NCBI GenBank assembly: GCA_017561825.1
Contig: JAFZBK010000001.1
Location: forward strand, 1 to 49,347
Source of the DNA: Prevotella sp.
GTDB lineage: Bacteria > Bacteroidota > Bacteroidia > Bacteroidales > Bacteroidaceae
Direction of reading: 5' to 3'
Length of the DNA stretch: 49,347 nucleotides
Positions 15,420 to 23,400 of the stretch are shown piece by piece. Below the pieces are notes generated by a model. It worked only from the letters and a program-made list of their open reading frames with translations. It was not told the origin of the DNA and searched no databases. Made by a program: the position numbers and the translations under genes. The stretch's first letter is position 1. The number at the start of each line of letters is the position of its first letter.

Positions 15420-16544
15420 TTACTTTATATTACGTTTAAACCAAATCTTGAAAACAGGGTCTTCCAGATAAACACCGTCTTTATCAAAGTCGATCATCTC
15501 TTTGTCTTGCAGCGCCGTTTTGATGCGTGAAATGTTTGACTTGCTGCCAAAATTATAGCCTTCAGGTATGGCTTTGCTGCCAAAGTCAGAGCTTACGCCA
15601 TCACACAAGGCACGCAGGAAGTTCATCTGAAAACCTGTCAATCCCTTTAATTGCTCTTCAAAGAGGGCAGAGCATTGAGCCAACAAGGCATCTACACCAC
15701 GATTAAAGCCCTCTTCTGTGGCTTTCTTATCTGTTTCTGCCAATACGTCCCAAGCCAGTTGCTGGACATACGAAGAATTGCCCTCCACTGTCTCACAAAT
15801 ACGCTGGGCGAGTTCTTCAGAAATCTGTTTTCCCTGACTCGCAAACCTCGAACAGATGAACGGCACCCATTCTGCTGTAGGAATCTTGTCAAGATACATC
15901 ATCTCGCCAAACTGATAAAAAGGCATTTTGCGGTTCAGAAATAACCTGGTCATCATGTGCTTCTTACTGCCAAAAAGACAATACGACACATTGCGCTGAT
16001 GCTGCCAAATACCACGTAAACGCTTCTGAATGGTCAGCGAGTCAGGCATCTCACCAATCTGTTGGAATTCGTCAATACACACCACTATATGCATGCCCTG
16101 AGCCTGACCAATCACCTCAGGTAATTGCAATATCTCTTCTGGCTCATAGTTCTGTGGTGTAATACCTAACGACAAAGAGAATTCAGAAGTGGGCTCTGGC
16201 TTAAAAGCAATCTTGGGAGTCAGCCTGACCAAAAATCGCTTGATGTGGTCTATGACTTGTTCTGTCTTGGATGCTGTCTGTTTCAACAGTTCAGATGCAA
16301 AGCGGTTATAAAAATCATATTCACTCCGACAATCGTAGATATCTATAAATACTATCTTGATTTTAGGATCAGTGATTTCATTCTTCACTTTCCTAACAAT
16401 AGAACTTTTGCCGATTCGACGGGGTGATACGAGGATGACATTGATGCCATTCTCGAAATCCATTTTCAAACGCTTTGTTTCATTTACCCTATCTGTGAAG
16501 TTATCACCTTCAACAGACATGCCATATACAAATGCTTTTTTCAT
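15420..16544 (-). CDS. Archaeal-type (MNS/STAND) ATPase
   Basis: 374-residue P-loop ATPase of the archaeal ATPase family common in Bacteroidales. Walker A is SPRRIGKSS near residue 40-48 and Walker B is VVCIDEFQQI near 157. A GSKKHMM sensor region follows, and the C-terminal 90 residues form a winged helix (DVLA to ALQDKEMIDFDKDGVYLEDPVFKIWFKR). Such proteins are often found singly in accessory regions, and their role is not established; links to defence or mobile elements have been suggested. It is a single-gene unit flanked by the transposon and a long non-coding stretch. Confidence 0.75.
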   Translation of the reverse strand: MKKAFVYGMSVEGDNFTDRVNETKRLKMDFENGINVILVSPRRIGKSSIVRKVKNEITDPKIKIVFIDIYDCRSEYDFYNRFASELLKQTASKTEQVIDHIKRFLVRLTPKIAFKPEPTSEFSLSLGITPQNYEPEEILQLPEVIGQAQGMHIVVCIDEFQQIGEMPDSLTIQKRLRGIWQHQRNVSYCLFGSKKHMMTRLFLNRKMPFYQFGEMMYLDKIPTAEWVPFICSRFASQGKQISEELAQRICETVEGNSSYVQQLAWDVLAETDKKATEEGFNRGVDALLAQCSALFEEQLKGLTGFQMNFLRALCDGVSSDFGSKAIPEGYNFGSKSNISRIKTALQDKEMIDFDKDGVYLEDPVFKIWFKRNIK

Positions 16545-17155
16545 AACTTATCGTTTCTATTCGAGTTTCGCCTTTCGTGTGCAAAGTTCGTGCAAACCGA
16601 GAGCAATGGAACTCGTTCCAATTGCCGAGGTGCCGTCGAGTTTCGCTTTTTGGTGCAAATATAAACAAAATAATCGAAGTACACAAGTTTGTGGACCACA
16701 AATTTGTGTACCACCATGTTTTTTCTTTGGCAAAAGAAAAAGAAACCTTTCTTCCCTCTTTTTCTCTGGCGCAGAGAAAAGAGGCAAAAGAGACATCCAC
16801 CTACCCCCATCCTTGACTTTGTCGACTTCTGTCGCTTCTCGGGATAGCTTAAGCAATCTTAACTCTCCTCTCGCTGCTCCATCAGTTCCCTATATGGGAA
16901 GGCTCAACCGCTCCTACTCGTCGCTCGTTCATTAAGGTACGCTCAGGGCATCAAAGCCTTGGCGTGATTCCTTATCGGCTTACGTCAGGCCCTTTAACCG
17001 AGTCCCTTTGACCTCCCTACTCCTTACTCCAATCGTGCATATCCATGCATCGATTCCAACGAGGCGATGTCTTGCTCGTATGTTGTCTAACTGGTGACTT
17101 TTTTTGCAAAGATACGTTATTGGCACGATAAAAGGAAAAAAAATACGGTTTTTAT
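16545..17155. other. Long non-coding stretch with repeats and stems
   Basis: No gene with support on either strand. It contains an inverted pair around CACAAATTTGTG/CCACAAACTTGTG (16680-16712), a copy of the dispersed repeat family, and a GC-rich part (16885-17100) with several stems: TTCCC-ATATA-GGGAA near 16890, AAGCC/GGCTT and GGGC/GCCC pairs, and AATCGTGCAT-n4-ATGCATCGATT near 17031. A minus-strand TATCTTTG box lies near 17110 and could transcribe this part. It may be an unrecognised RNA or a degraded repeat. Confidence 0.5.
16813..16881 (+). repeat. Dispersed hairpin repeat, copy C
   Basis: Starts TTGACTTTGTCGACTTCTG, has a GATAGCTT/AAGCAATC hairpin (7 of 8 paired) and ends CTCTCGCTGCTCCA. 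Same architecture as copies A, B, D and those near 45.2 kb. Confidence 0.6.
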
Positions 17156-17186
17156 TTTGTGGTTTCATTATAAAAGTGTAATTTTG
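17156..17186 (+). promoter_or_regulatory. Promoter of small membrane protein gene
   Basis: TTTG at 17156-17159, 19 nt, TAATTTTG at 17179-17186, placed 29 bp before the ATG at 17216. Confidence 0.7.
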
Positions 17187-17215
17187 GCTTCGCCGAAAGT
17201 ACTTTTACAAGCGAT

Positions 17216-17449
17216 ATGAGGTTTTTCAAGAAATATTGGGATGCGTGGTGGGAATTCGACTCCCCCACTGAGTTCATCATCTTTACGGCAGGAAGGGTGT
17301 TAGGGACCATTATATTCATATTCCTCGTGTATCTTTTGATTAACTTGGTTTCCTCGTCAGAACCAGTCACTTTTTCCACTGTCATTAAAACCAGTGGGCA
17401 ATTCTTTGTTGATGCCTATAAATTATTTAGGTTTATATTTAACCACTAA
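17216..17449 (+). CDS. Small single-span membrane protein
   Basis: 77 residues with one hydrophobic segment (residues about 20-46, including GTIIFIFLVYLLINLV) and aromatic-rich ends. A consensus promoter upstream and a strong terminator downstream mark it as a real transcription unit. Function not recognised; size and topology fit a small inner-membrane protein. Confidence 0.6.
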   Translation: MRFFKKYWDAWWEFDSPTEFIIFTAGRVLGTIIFIFLVYLLINLVSSSEPVTFSTVIKTSGQFFVDAYKLFRFIFNH

Positions 17450-17474
17450 AAAAGAGGGTTAGCATCAAAATATA

Positions 17475-17502
17475 AAAGAGCAACCATGGACGGTTGCTCT
17501 TT
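17475..17502. terminator. Bidirectional terminator
   Basis: AAAGAGCAACC - ATGGAC - GGTTGCTCTTT stem between the small membrane protein gene and the convergent acyl-CoA synthetase gene; the plus strand continues with T-rich sequence. Confidence 0.8.
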
Positions 17503-17536
17503 TTGTTATTATACTTCAACGACGTACTGTAGTAGG

Positions 17537-19156
17537 TTACTTATACAGATATCGCTTGATACTCATCTTCGGGGTTTTCTCGAAGGGAAGATCCATGAGT
17601 TCCACCTTGCTGATCCTGCTGTAGCCAGGAAGGGCTTTGTTGGCAGCGGTGCGGATCTGCTCGGGTATGCTGTTCCTTGTTTCTGCATCCATATCTTCCG
17701 GGATATCGGCATAAACCAGTGCTACCAGCTTGCCGTTGCGATCAACGACAATGGATTCCACCACATATGGACAGCCTGAGAGTACCGACTCCACCTCCTC
17801 GGGATAGATATTCTGACCCGAAGAGTTGAGGATCATCGACTTGATACGTCCGCGGATGAAGATGTTTCCCTCATCGTCGATTGTTCCTAAGTCGCCTGTG
17901 CGGAACCAGCCATCATCGGTGAATGCCACCGCATTGGCTTCGGGGTTCTTGTAATAGCCGATGGTGATGTTGCGTCCGCGAGCCTGGATCTCACCGGCAA
18001 CATTCTTCGGATCGGTGGAGTCGATCCTGATATCATGAACAGGTTTGCCACAGGAGCCCGGCACGAACTTGGTCCACCACTCCCAGCCTAACAGCGGACA
18101 AGCCTCTGTCATGCCATAACCCACCGTGAAGGGCAGTTTCATCTTCTGGAAACACTCCTCCACTTCAGGTTTGAGGGCAGCGCCACCCATGATGAAGCAA
18201 CGCACCTTACCGCCGAAGGCTGCAATCAGTTTTTTGCGTACTGTGCTATATACCAGCTTGTTCACATGTGGGATATTCAGCAGCACCCTCATCTTCTCGA
18301 GTGCCGGCTTGATGGAACTGGCATATACCTTTTCCATCACCAGCGGTACCGTAACCACCATATAGGGTTTCACTTCCTGCATGGCCTTGAGGAGTGTGGT
18401 GGGAGAAGGTGTCTTGCCCAGGAAATACACCGTTACGCCATCCACGTTGGGATGAATGAACTCGATGGCCAGTCCGTACATGTGCGCCATGGGGAGCATC
18501 GAGACGATGGTCTCACCAGGTTCGTTCGGGAACTGCGTATTGGCAAAGTCGTCGGTATCAGCCATGGCTCCATAGGTGAGCATCACGCCCTTGGGGTTGC
18601 CAGTGGTTCCTGACGTATAGTTGATGATGGCCAGCTTGTCCCAGTTCTTGGTGGAATAAGCAATTTTATCCGGCTGGAGGCCTGAGGGATGAAGGTGGTT
18701 GAAAAGGTGCTCACGACTATTCCATGCTTTGGCCACACGCTCATCACGGTTCCACAGCAAAGTGCTGTCCTTAACATTGATAGCAGCCTTAAGGGATGGC
18801 ATCTGTGCGGGATTGAGCTTTTCCCAGATATCCTCATCGGTAAAAAGTATCACACTGTCAGAGTGGTTTGTCAGCATAGAAACGCTGTTTGGGTGAAAGT
18901 CGGCCAGCAACGGCACAGCCACGCAGCCATTCACATTGATATCCCAGAAGGCGATGGCCCACCGGGCGGAATTACGGGCGCAGATAGCCACCTTGTTACG
19001 CTTGGCAATCCCCGCTTCGTTGAGGAACAAGCGGAACATCTCAACATGTTTGGCCAGATCGCCGTATGTAAATGACTCACCTTGGTAGTCGCATAACGCC
19101 TTCTGATCCCAGTGTGCGCGGATAGTATCCTCCAGTTTTTTCAGATAGTGTTTCAT
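17537..19156 (-). CDS. AMP-dependent (long-chain acyl-CoA) synthetase
   Basis: Activates a fatty acid or other carboxylate to its CoA thioester through an acyl-adenylate. The 539-residue protein has the full set of ANL motifs: P-loop TSGTTGNPKGV near residue 190, GYGMTEACP near 345, GWFRTGDLG near 422 and NIYPEEVES near 458. The catalytic Lys of the C-terminal domain lies in the closing segment KTPKMSIKRYLYK. No transmembrane segment. Most similar in layout to long-chain-fatty-acid CoA ligases of Bacteroidales; the exact substrate cannot be fixed from sequence. It follows the repeat-protein gene by 62 bp on the same strand. Confidence 0.88.
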   Translation of the reverse strand: MKHYLKKLEDTIRAHWDQKALCDYQGESFTYGDLAKHVEMFRLFLNEAGIAKRNKVAICARNSARWAIAFWDINVNGCVAVPLLADFHPNSVSMLTNHSDSVILFTDEDIWEKLNPAQMPSLKAAINVKDSTLLWNRDERVAKAWNSREHLFNHLHPSGLQPDKIAYSTKNWDKLAIINYTSGTTGNPKGVMLTYGAMADTDDFANTQFPNEPGETIVSMLPMAHMYGLAIEFIHPNVDGVTVYFLGKTPSPTTLLKAMQEVKPYMVVTVPLVMEKVYASSIKPALEKMRVLLNIPHVNKLVYSTVRKKLIAAFGGKVRCFIMGGAALKPEVEECFQKMKLPFTVGYGMTEACPLLGWEWWTKFVPGSCGKPVHDIRIDSTDPKNVAGEIQARGRNITIGYYKNPEANAVAFTDDGWFRTGDLGTIDDEGNIFIRGRIKSMILNSSGQNIYPEEVESVLSGCPYVVESIVVDRNGKLVALVYADIPEDMDAETRNSIPEQIRTAANKALPGYSRISKVELMDLPFEKTPKMSIKRYLYK

Positions 19157-19218
19157 TGGTTATATTCGTTAAAATGGTAAAGACTGATTGGATGGCCAGT
19201 CAGTGCTGGTCGGTTGCA

Positions 19219-19632
19219 TTAAAAGAAGTTGAAGAAGAAATATACGGCAGCGTATCTCGTGGGTACGCCCTTGGCATAGCCGATCACGTGGTTGTTGCTG
19301 TCTCTCACGGTGCCGTCGCTACTTACTTTTCCTACGTATGAGTTATTGCGGTTACGAACAGTGCCGTCGTTCTCCACCTTTCCCAGATAGGAGTTGTTGC
19401 TGTTACGCACATCGCCATTGCTTTGTATTTTCCCTAAGAGATGGTAGTTGGCATCGCGGATATCACCATTGCTGCTGATACGCGCCACCACGGAATTGTT
19501 ACTGTTCCTTATTGTTCCATCTGCGTCTATCTTACCCACCACGGATTGGTTGGTATTACGAATGGTCTGTGCAGTACAAGGCAGTACCGCACAAACCATT
19601 ACCAGTATCATGATTAAAAGTCCTCTTTTCAT
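19219..19632 (-). CDS. Secreted 17-residue-repeat protein
   Basis: 137 residues: signal peptide (first 22, ending CTAQ), then five full copies and one partial copy of a 17-residue repeat of the form TIRNSNNSVVGKISSDG. Each unit alternates a turn rich in Asn with two short strands, so a small beta-solenoid or propeller-like fold is likely. It ends in an aromatic stretch (VYFFFNFF). It starts 12 bp after the stop of the ATPPase-type guaA gene and is probably co-transcribed. Function unknown. Confidence 0.7.
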   Translation of the reverse strand: MKRGLLIMILVMVCAVLPCTAQTIRNTNQSVVGKIDADGTIRNSNNSVVARISSNGDIRDANYHLLGKIQSNGDVRNSNNSYLGKVENDGTVRNRNNSYVGKVSSDGTVRDSNNHVIGYAKGVPTRYAAVYFFFNFF

Positions 19633-19644
19633 CCCTTCTTCTGT

Positions 19645-20628
19645 TTATTCCCACTCGATGGTACCTGTTGGTTTCGGGGTGAGGTCGTAGAGTACACGAT
19701 TCACGCCAGGAACCTCAGTGATGATACGCTGAGTGATGTGGTGCAGGAGCGGATAAGGAATCTCCTCGATGGTAGCGGTCATGGCATCACGCGTGTTCAC
19801 GGCACGAATGATGACGGGCCAATCCCAGCTACGTTTATTGTCCTTGACACCTGTGGATTTGTAGTCGGGTACAATGGTGAAGTACTGCCAAACCTTTCCC
19901 TCCAAGCCGTTCTTGGCAAACTCCTCGCGGAGAATGGCATCCGACTCGCGCAGGGCTTCCAGACGATCGCGGGTGATGGCACCTGTACAGCGAACACCTA
20001 AGCCAGGACCAGGGAAGGGCTGACGGAACACCATGTTGTCAGGCAGTCCGAGTTCCTTACCAACCACACGCACCTCATCCTTGAAGAGCAGCTTGATCGG
20101 CTCGACCAGTTCGAACTGCAGGTCTTCTGGCAGTCCACCAACATTGTGGTGCGACTTAACCGGTCCTGACTCGACAATGTCAGGATAGATGGTGCCCTGA
20201 GCCAGGAAGCTGATACCCTCCTGCTTACGAGCCTCTTCCTCAAATACGCGGATGAACTCAGCACCGATAATCTTACGCTTCTGCTCGGGGTCGGAGATGC
20301 CTGCCAGCTTGTCAAGGAACCGATCGGTAGCATCAACATACACCAGATTGGCATCTAACTCATCACGGAACACGCGTACCACCTGCTCGGGCTCGCCTTT
20401 GCGCAGCAGACCGTGATTCACATGAACAGACACCAGTTGCTTGCCCACGGCCTTGATGAGGAGAGCTGCCACCACCGATGAGTCAACACCTCCAGAGAGG
20501 GCCAGAAGCACTTTCTTGTCACCTATCTGAGCACGCAGCTCACTGATCTGTTCTTCAATAAATTTCTGTGCCAAGGCTGGAGTGGTAATGCGCTCCATCG
20601 AGGCAGGACGTACGTTACCTGTTGTCAT
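19645..20628 (-). CDS. guaA: GMP synthase, ATP pyrophosphatase subunit only
   Basis: Second GMP synthase gene, lacking the glutaminase domain. The 327 residues hold the PP-loop SGGVDSS near 47, the [10 protein letters not shown] and PFPGPGLGVR motifs, and the C-terminal dimerisation domain ending KPTGTIEWE. It would aminate XMP to GMP with free ammonia or with a glutaminase supplied by another protein. It differs strongly from the neighbouring full-length enzyme (for example the C-terminal half resembles Clostridia-type GuaA), so it is not a recent tandem duplicate. It starts 29 bp after that gene on the same strand. Possible roles are an ammonia-dependent backup or a function in another nucleotide pathway. 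Confidence 0.88.
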   Translation of the reverse strand: MTTGNVRPASMERITTPALAQKFIEEQISELRAQIGDKKVLLALSGGVDSSVVAALLIKAVGKQLVSVHVNHGLLRKGEPEQVVRVFRDELDANLVYVDATDRFLDKLAGISDPEQKRKIIGAEFIRVFEEEARKQEGISFLAQGTIYPDIVESGPVKSHHNVGGLPEDLQFELVEPIKLLFKDEVRVVGKELGLPDNMVFRQPFPGPGLGVRCTGAITRDRLEALRESDAILREEFAKNGLEGKVWQYFTIVPDYKSTGVKDNKRSWDWPVIIRAVNTRDAMTATIEEIPYPLLHHITQRIITEVPGVNRVLYDLTPKPTGTIEWE

Positions 20629-20657
20629 AATAGCTTGTATTTAATTGATCTTGTTAA

Positions 20658-22289
20658 TTACTCCCACTCGATGGTCGAAGGCGGCTTGGAGGAGATGTCG
20701 TAGCAGACGCGGTTCACGCCTTTCACCTTGTTGATAATCTCGTTGGATACCTTTGCCATGAAATCGTAGGGCAGATGAGCCCAGTCGGCTGTCATCGCAT
20801 CAGTAGATGTTACGGCACGAAGAGCCACTGGATGCTCATAGGTGCGCTCATCGCCCATCACACCCACGCTGCGTACCTTACTGAGCAGGATGACACCTGC
20901 CTGCCAGATCTGATCGTAGAGAGAAACCTCAATGTTTCCATCCTTCATATCGGCAGGTACGCCGGCAGCCAAGACCTTACGAGCCTCCTCGCCACTGAGT
21001 TTCACCTTATACTCCCGGAGTCCTCTGATATAGATATCATCCGCGTCCTGCAGGATACGAACCTTCTCGGGGGTGATATCGCCTAAGATGCGGACGGCAA
21101 GACCAGGACCCGGGAAGGGATGACGGGTGATGAGATGCTCGGGCATTCCCAACTGACGACCCACGCGGCGCACCTCGTCCTTGAACAGCCATTTCAGCGG
21201 TTCACAGAGCTGCAGGCGCATCTCCTTGGGCAGTCCGCCCACATTATGATGACTCTTGATTACCTTACCTGTGATATTCAGCGACTCGATACGGTCGGGA
21301 TAGATGGTACCCTGCCCCAGCCACTTCGCATCCGTGATCTTCTTAGCCTCAGCGTTGAACACCTCGATGAAGTCGCGACCGATAATCTTACGCTTCTGTT
21401 CAGGATCAGAAACACCGGCTAGGTCGGCAAAGAACTTCTCGCTGGCATCCACACCGATCACATTAAGACCCAGCACCTTATAGTCGTTCATTACCTGTGT
21501 GAACTCGTTCTTGCGGAGCATACCATGATCCACGAAGATACAGGTGAGGTTCTTTCCAATGGCCTTGTTCAACAGAACGGCAGCCACAGAAGAGTCAACA
21601 CCGCCTGACAGACCTAAGATAACACGATCGTTGCCCAACTGTTGTTTCAGCTCTGCCACCGTGGAATCCACGAATGATGCAGCACTCCACGACTGCTTCG
21701 ATCCGCAGATGTCAACCACAAAGTTCTTCAACAACTGTGTTCCCTGAAGGGTGTGGAATACCTCGGGATGGAACTGAACAGCAAAAATGGGAGCCACCCC
21801 CTGACCCTCCAAAGGGAGGGGTGACCAGAATGCAGCGTTTGTTACGTCCTTTGTGCTACCTATGACCTTGAAACCATCGGGGATAGCGGTGATGGTGTCG
21901 CCATGACTCATCCACACCTGAGAGCCTTTCTCGAAGCCCTTGAAGAGAGGGTTATCGAGATCGATGGTCTCCAAAAGGGCACGTCCGTATTCTCTTGATC
22001 CTGTTTTCTCTACCTTACCTCCAAGGGAGTTAGAGATGTATTGAGCACCGTAGCAGATGCCTAAGACGGGTAATCTACCAATAAACTGGGAGAGATCGAC
22101 CTTGAACGCATCCGGGTCGTGTACTGAATATGGGGAACCTGACAAGATGACACCGATAACCGAGGGATCATCCTTCGGGAATTTATTGTACGGAAGAATC
22201 TCGCAAAACGTATCCAACTCACGAACTCGGCGTCCGATCAACTGAGTGGTCTGACTACCGAAATCGAGAATAACAATTTTCTGTTGCAT
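20658..22289 (-). CDS. guaA: GMP synthase (glutamine-hydrolysing)
   Basis: Makes GMP from XMP, glutamine and ATP, the last step of guanine nucleotide synthesis. Class-I glutaminase domain: GICYGAQ with the catalytic Cys, and [10 protein letters not shown] with the His-Glu pair; then PP-loop GLSGGVDSS and a GMP synthase C-terminal domain ending KPPSTIEWE. At 543 residues it is longer than the usual 507-525. One extra segment, [12 protein letters not shown] before AVQFHPE, is encoded by a palindromic repeat (about 21790-21824) inserted in frame. Another, about 27 residues before LYDQIWQAG, appears lineage-specific. The catalytic motifs are intact, so the enzyme is probably active. Confidence 0.93.
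   Translation of the reverse strand: MQQKIVILDFGSQTTQLIGRRVRELDTFCEILPYNKFPKDDPSVIGVILSGSPYSVHDPDAFKVDLSQFIGRLPVLGICYGAQYISNSLGGKVEKTGSREYGRALLETIDLDNPLFKGFEKGSQVWMSHGDTITAIPDGFKVIGSTKDVTNAAFWSPLPLEGQGVAPIFAVQFHPEVFHTLQGTQLLKNFVVDICGSKQSWSAASFVDSTVAELKQQLGNDRVILGLSGGVDSSVAAVLLNKAIGKNLTCIFVDHGMLRKNEFTQVMNDYKVLGLNVIGVDASEKFFADLAGVSDPEQKRKIIGRDFIEVFNAEAKKITDAKWLGQGTIYPDRIESLNITGKVIKSHHNVGGLPKEMRLQLCEPLKWLFKDEVRRVGRQLGMPEHLITRHPFPGPGLAVRILGDITPEKVRILQDADDIYIRGLREYKVKLSGEEARKVLAAGVPADMKDGNIEVSLYDQIWQAGVILLSKVRSVGVMGDERTYEHPVALRAVTSTDAMTADWAHLPYDFMAKVSNEIINKVKGVNRVCYDISSKPPSTIEWE
21790..21824. repeat. Palindromic repeat inserted in frame in guaA
   Basis: GAGCCACCCCC, then CCCTCC-aaa-GGGAGGG and GTGA: the same unit as at 9840-9873 and 9885-9917. 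Here it is read in the coding strand as [12 protein letters not shown], seven or so residues more than other GuaA proteins have between the AA(Y/F) strand and the catalytic VQFHPE. Confidence 0.75.
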
Positions 22290-22326
22290 GATAGTGTGTA
22301 TCTAACCTTATTTATTAATTTATGTG

Positions 22327-22371
22327 CAAAGGTACAAAAAAAAAGGAAAAGTGAAAAGTGAAAAGTGAAAA
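22327..22371. promoter_or_regulatory. guaA -7 box and GTGAAAA heptamers
   Basis: CAAAGGTA (22327-22334) reads TACCTTTG on the minus strand, 38 bp before guaA. Next to it GTGAAAA is repeated three times (22351-22371), so copy-number changes could alter the promoter's upstream region. Bases 22372-22640 show no gene or clear structure. Confidence 0.55.
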
Positions 22372-22640
22372 ATCACATGAATGTGAACATAAAATAAAGA
22401 ATTGTTTGCATTATGTTTATGATAGGTAAGAAGGAAAACATGTGCGCATGTAATTAAGAACCCTACAAAAGGCGCCCACAGAACACTATAAGAATTATAC
22501 AAAAACTCTACATATGTCCTAACAGCACCTTTAGTATAATTTTAGTGTAATGCCTTTATTCTTCTAATTATCAACATCTTACAAAATATTCGATAATTTT
22601 ACAACCACAACAACGCCATTTTAAAAACTCTATATAATAT

Positions 22641-22671
22641 TTTGATAAATTAAAATAAAACACTATCTTTG
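22641..22671 (+). promoter_or_regulatory. Promoter of the phosphate-locus genes
   Basis: TTTG (22641-22644), 19 nt, TATCTTTG (22664-22671), 30 bp before the DUF47 start. It is the only strong promoter I see before the nine-gene plus-strand block. Confidence 0.75.
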
Positions 22672-22700
22672 TAGTCGCAATCATTAACAAGACCTATAAT

Positions 22701-23348
22701 ATGTTTGGACGCAACAAAGTGAATCAGATTATAGCCGATCTCGACCAGTTTATCGACAAAATGGACGAGTGTGTCTTGCTATATAAGAATGGTATAAGGA
22801 ATTACCTGGAAGGGAACTCCCAAGCCTTTACCGACAATATCAATGCCGTGATGACCATCAGGGAGAGCACCACCGACCTGCGCCGTAGCATTGAGAACAG
22901 TCTTTATTCCTACACGCTGGTATCAGAAAACCGCGTGGATATCCTGCAACTGCTGGAACACATGGACATGATTGTCGGTCAGCTGTACAAAAACCTCGTC
23001 CAGTACGAGATAGAGATACCCTTCTTCCCCTCTGAACTGAACGTGGATTTCCTGAAACTGGTGGAGCTGGCCTCACTATCCGTAGAGACCACCGCACAAG
23101 CCATCAGGGATAACTTCCGTTCGCCTCAGCTCCTGCAAGAGAAGATACACCGTATCTATTATTACGAGAAAGAAGCAGACAAGCTGGCACAGGCCATCAA
23201 ACGGAAGGTGTTCCACGAGATGGACAACTTCAAGCTGAGTCAGAAGATCCACCTGCGCTACTTCACTCTCCACGTGGAACAGATTGCCGAAGAGGCGATG
23301 AAGGCAGCCGACCTGCTCTCGGTGCTGGCTGTCAAACAACGGTTCTGA
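22701..23348 (+). CDS. DUF47 family PhoU-like protein
   Basis: 215-residue all-alpha protein of the DUF47/TIGR00153 family, distant relatives of PhoU that are normally encoded beside PiT-type phosphate transporters and thought to regulate them. The family pattern is visible: an N-terminal helix pair, then a conserved C-terminal helix with EKIHRIYYYEKEADKLAQAI and a final LHVEQIAEEAMKAADLLSVL segment. Full length. It is the first gene after a consensus promoter and is followed after 52 bp by a membrane protein gene, as expected for a regulator/transporter pair. Confidence 0.85.
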   Translation: MFGRNKVNQIIADLDQFIDKMDECVLLYKNGIRNYLEGNSQAFTDNINAVMTIRESTTDLRRSIENSLYSYTLVSENRVDILQLLEHMDMIVGQLYKNLVQYEIEIPFFPSELNVDFLKLVELASLSVETTAQAIRDNFRSPQLLQEKIHRIYYYEKEADKLAQAIKRKVFHEMDNFKLSQKIHLRYFTLHVEQIAEEAMKAADLLSVLAVKQRF

Positions 23349-23400
23349 ATACTTACTAACACTATAATGATCTATTTATTACTCTGATTGTTGATCACCC

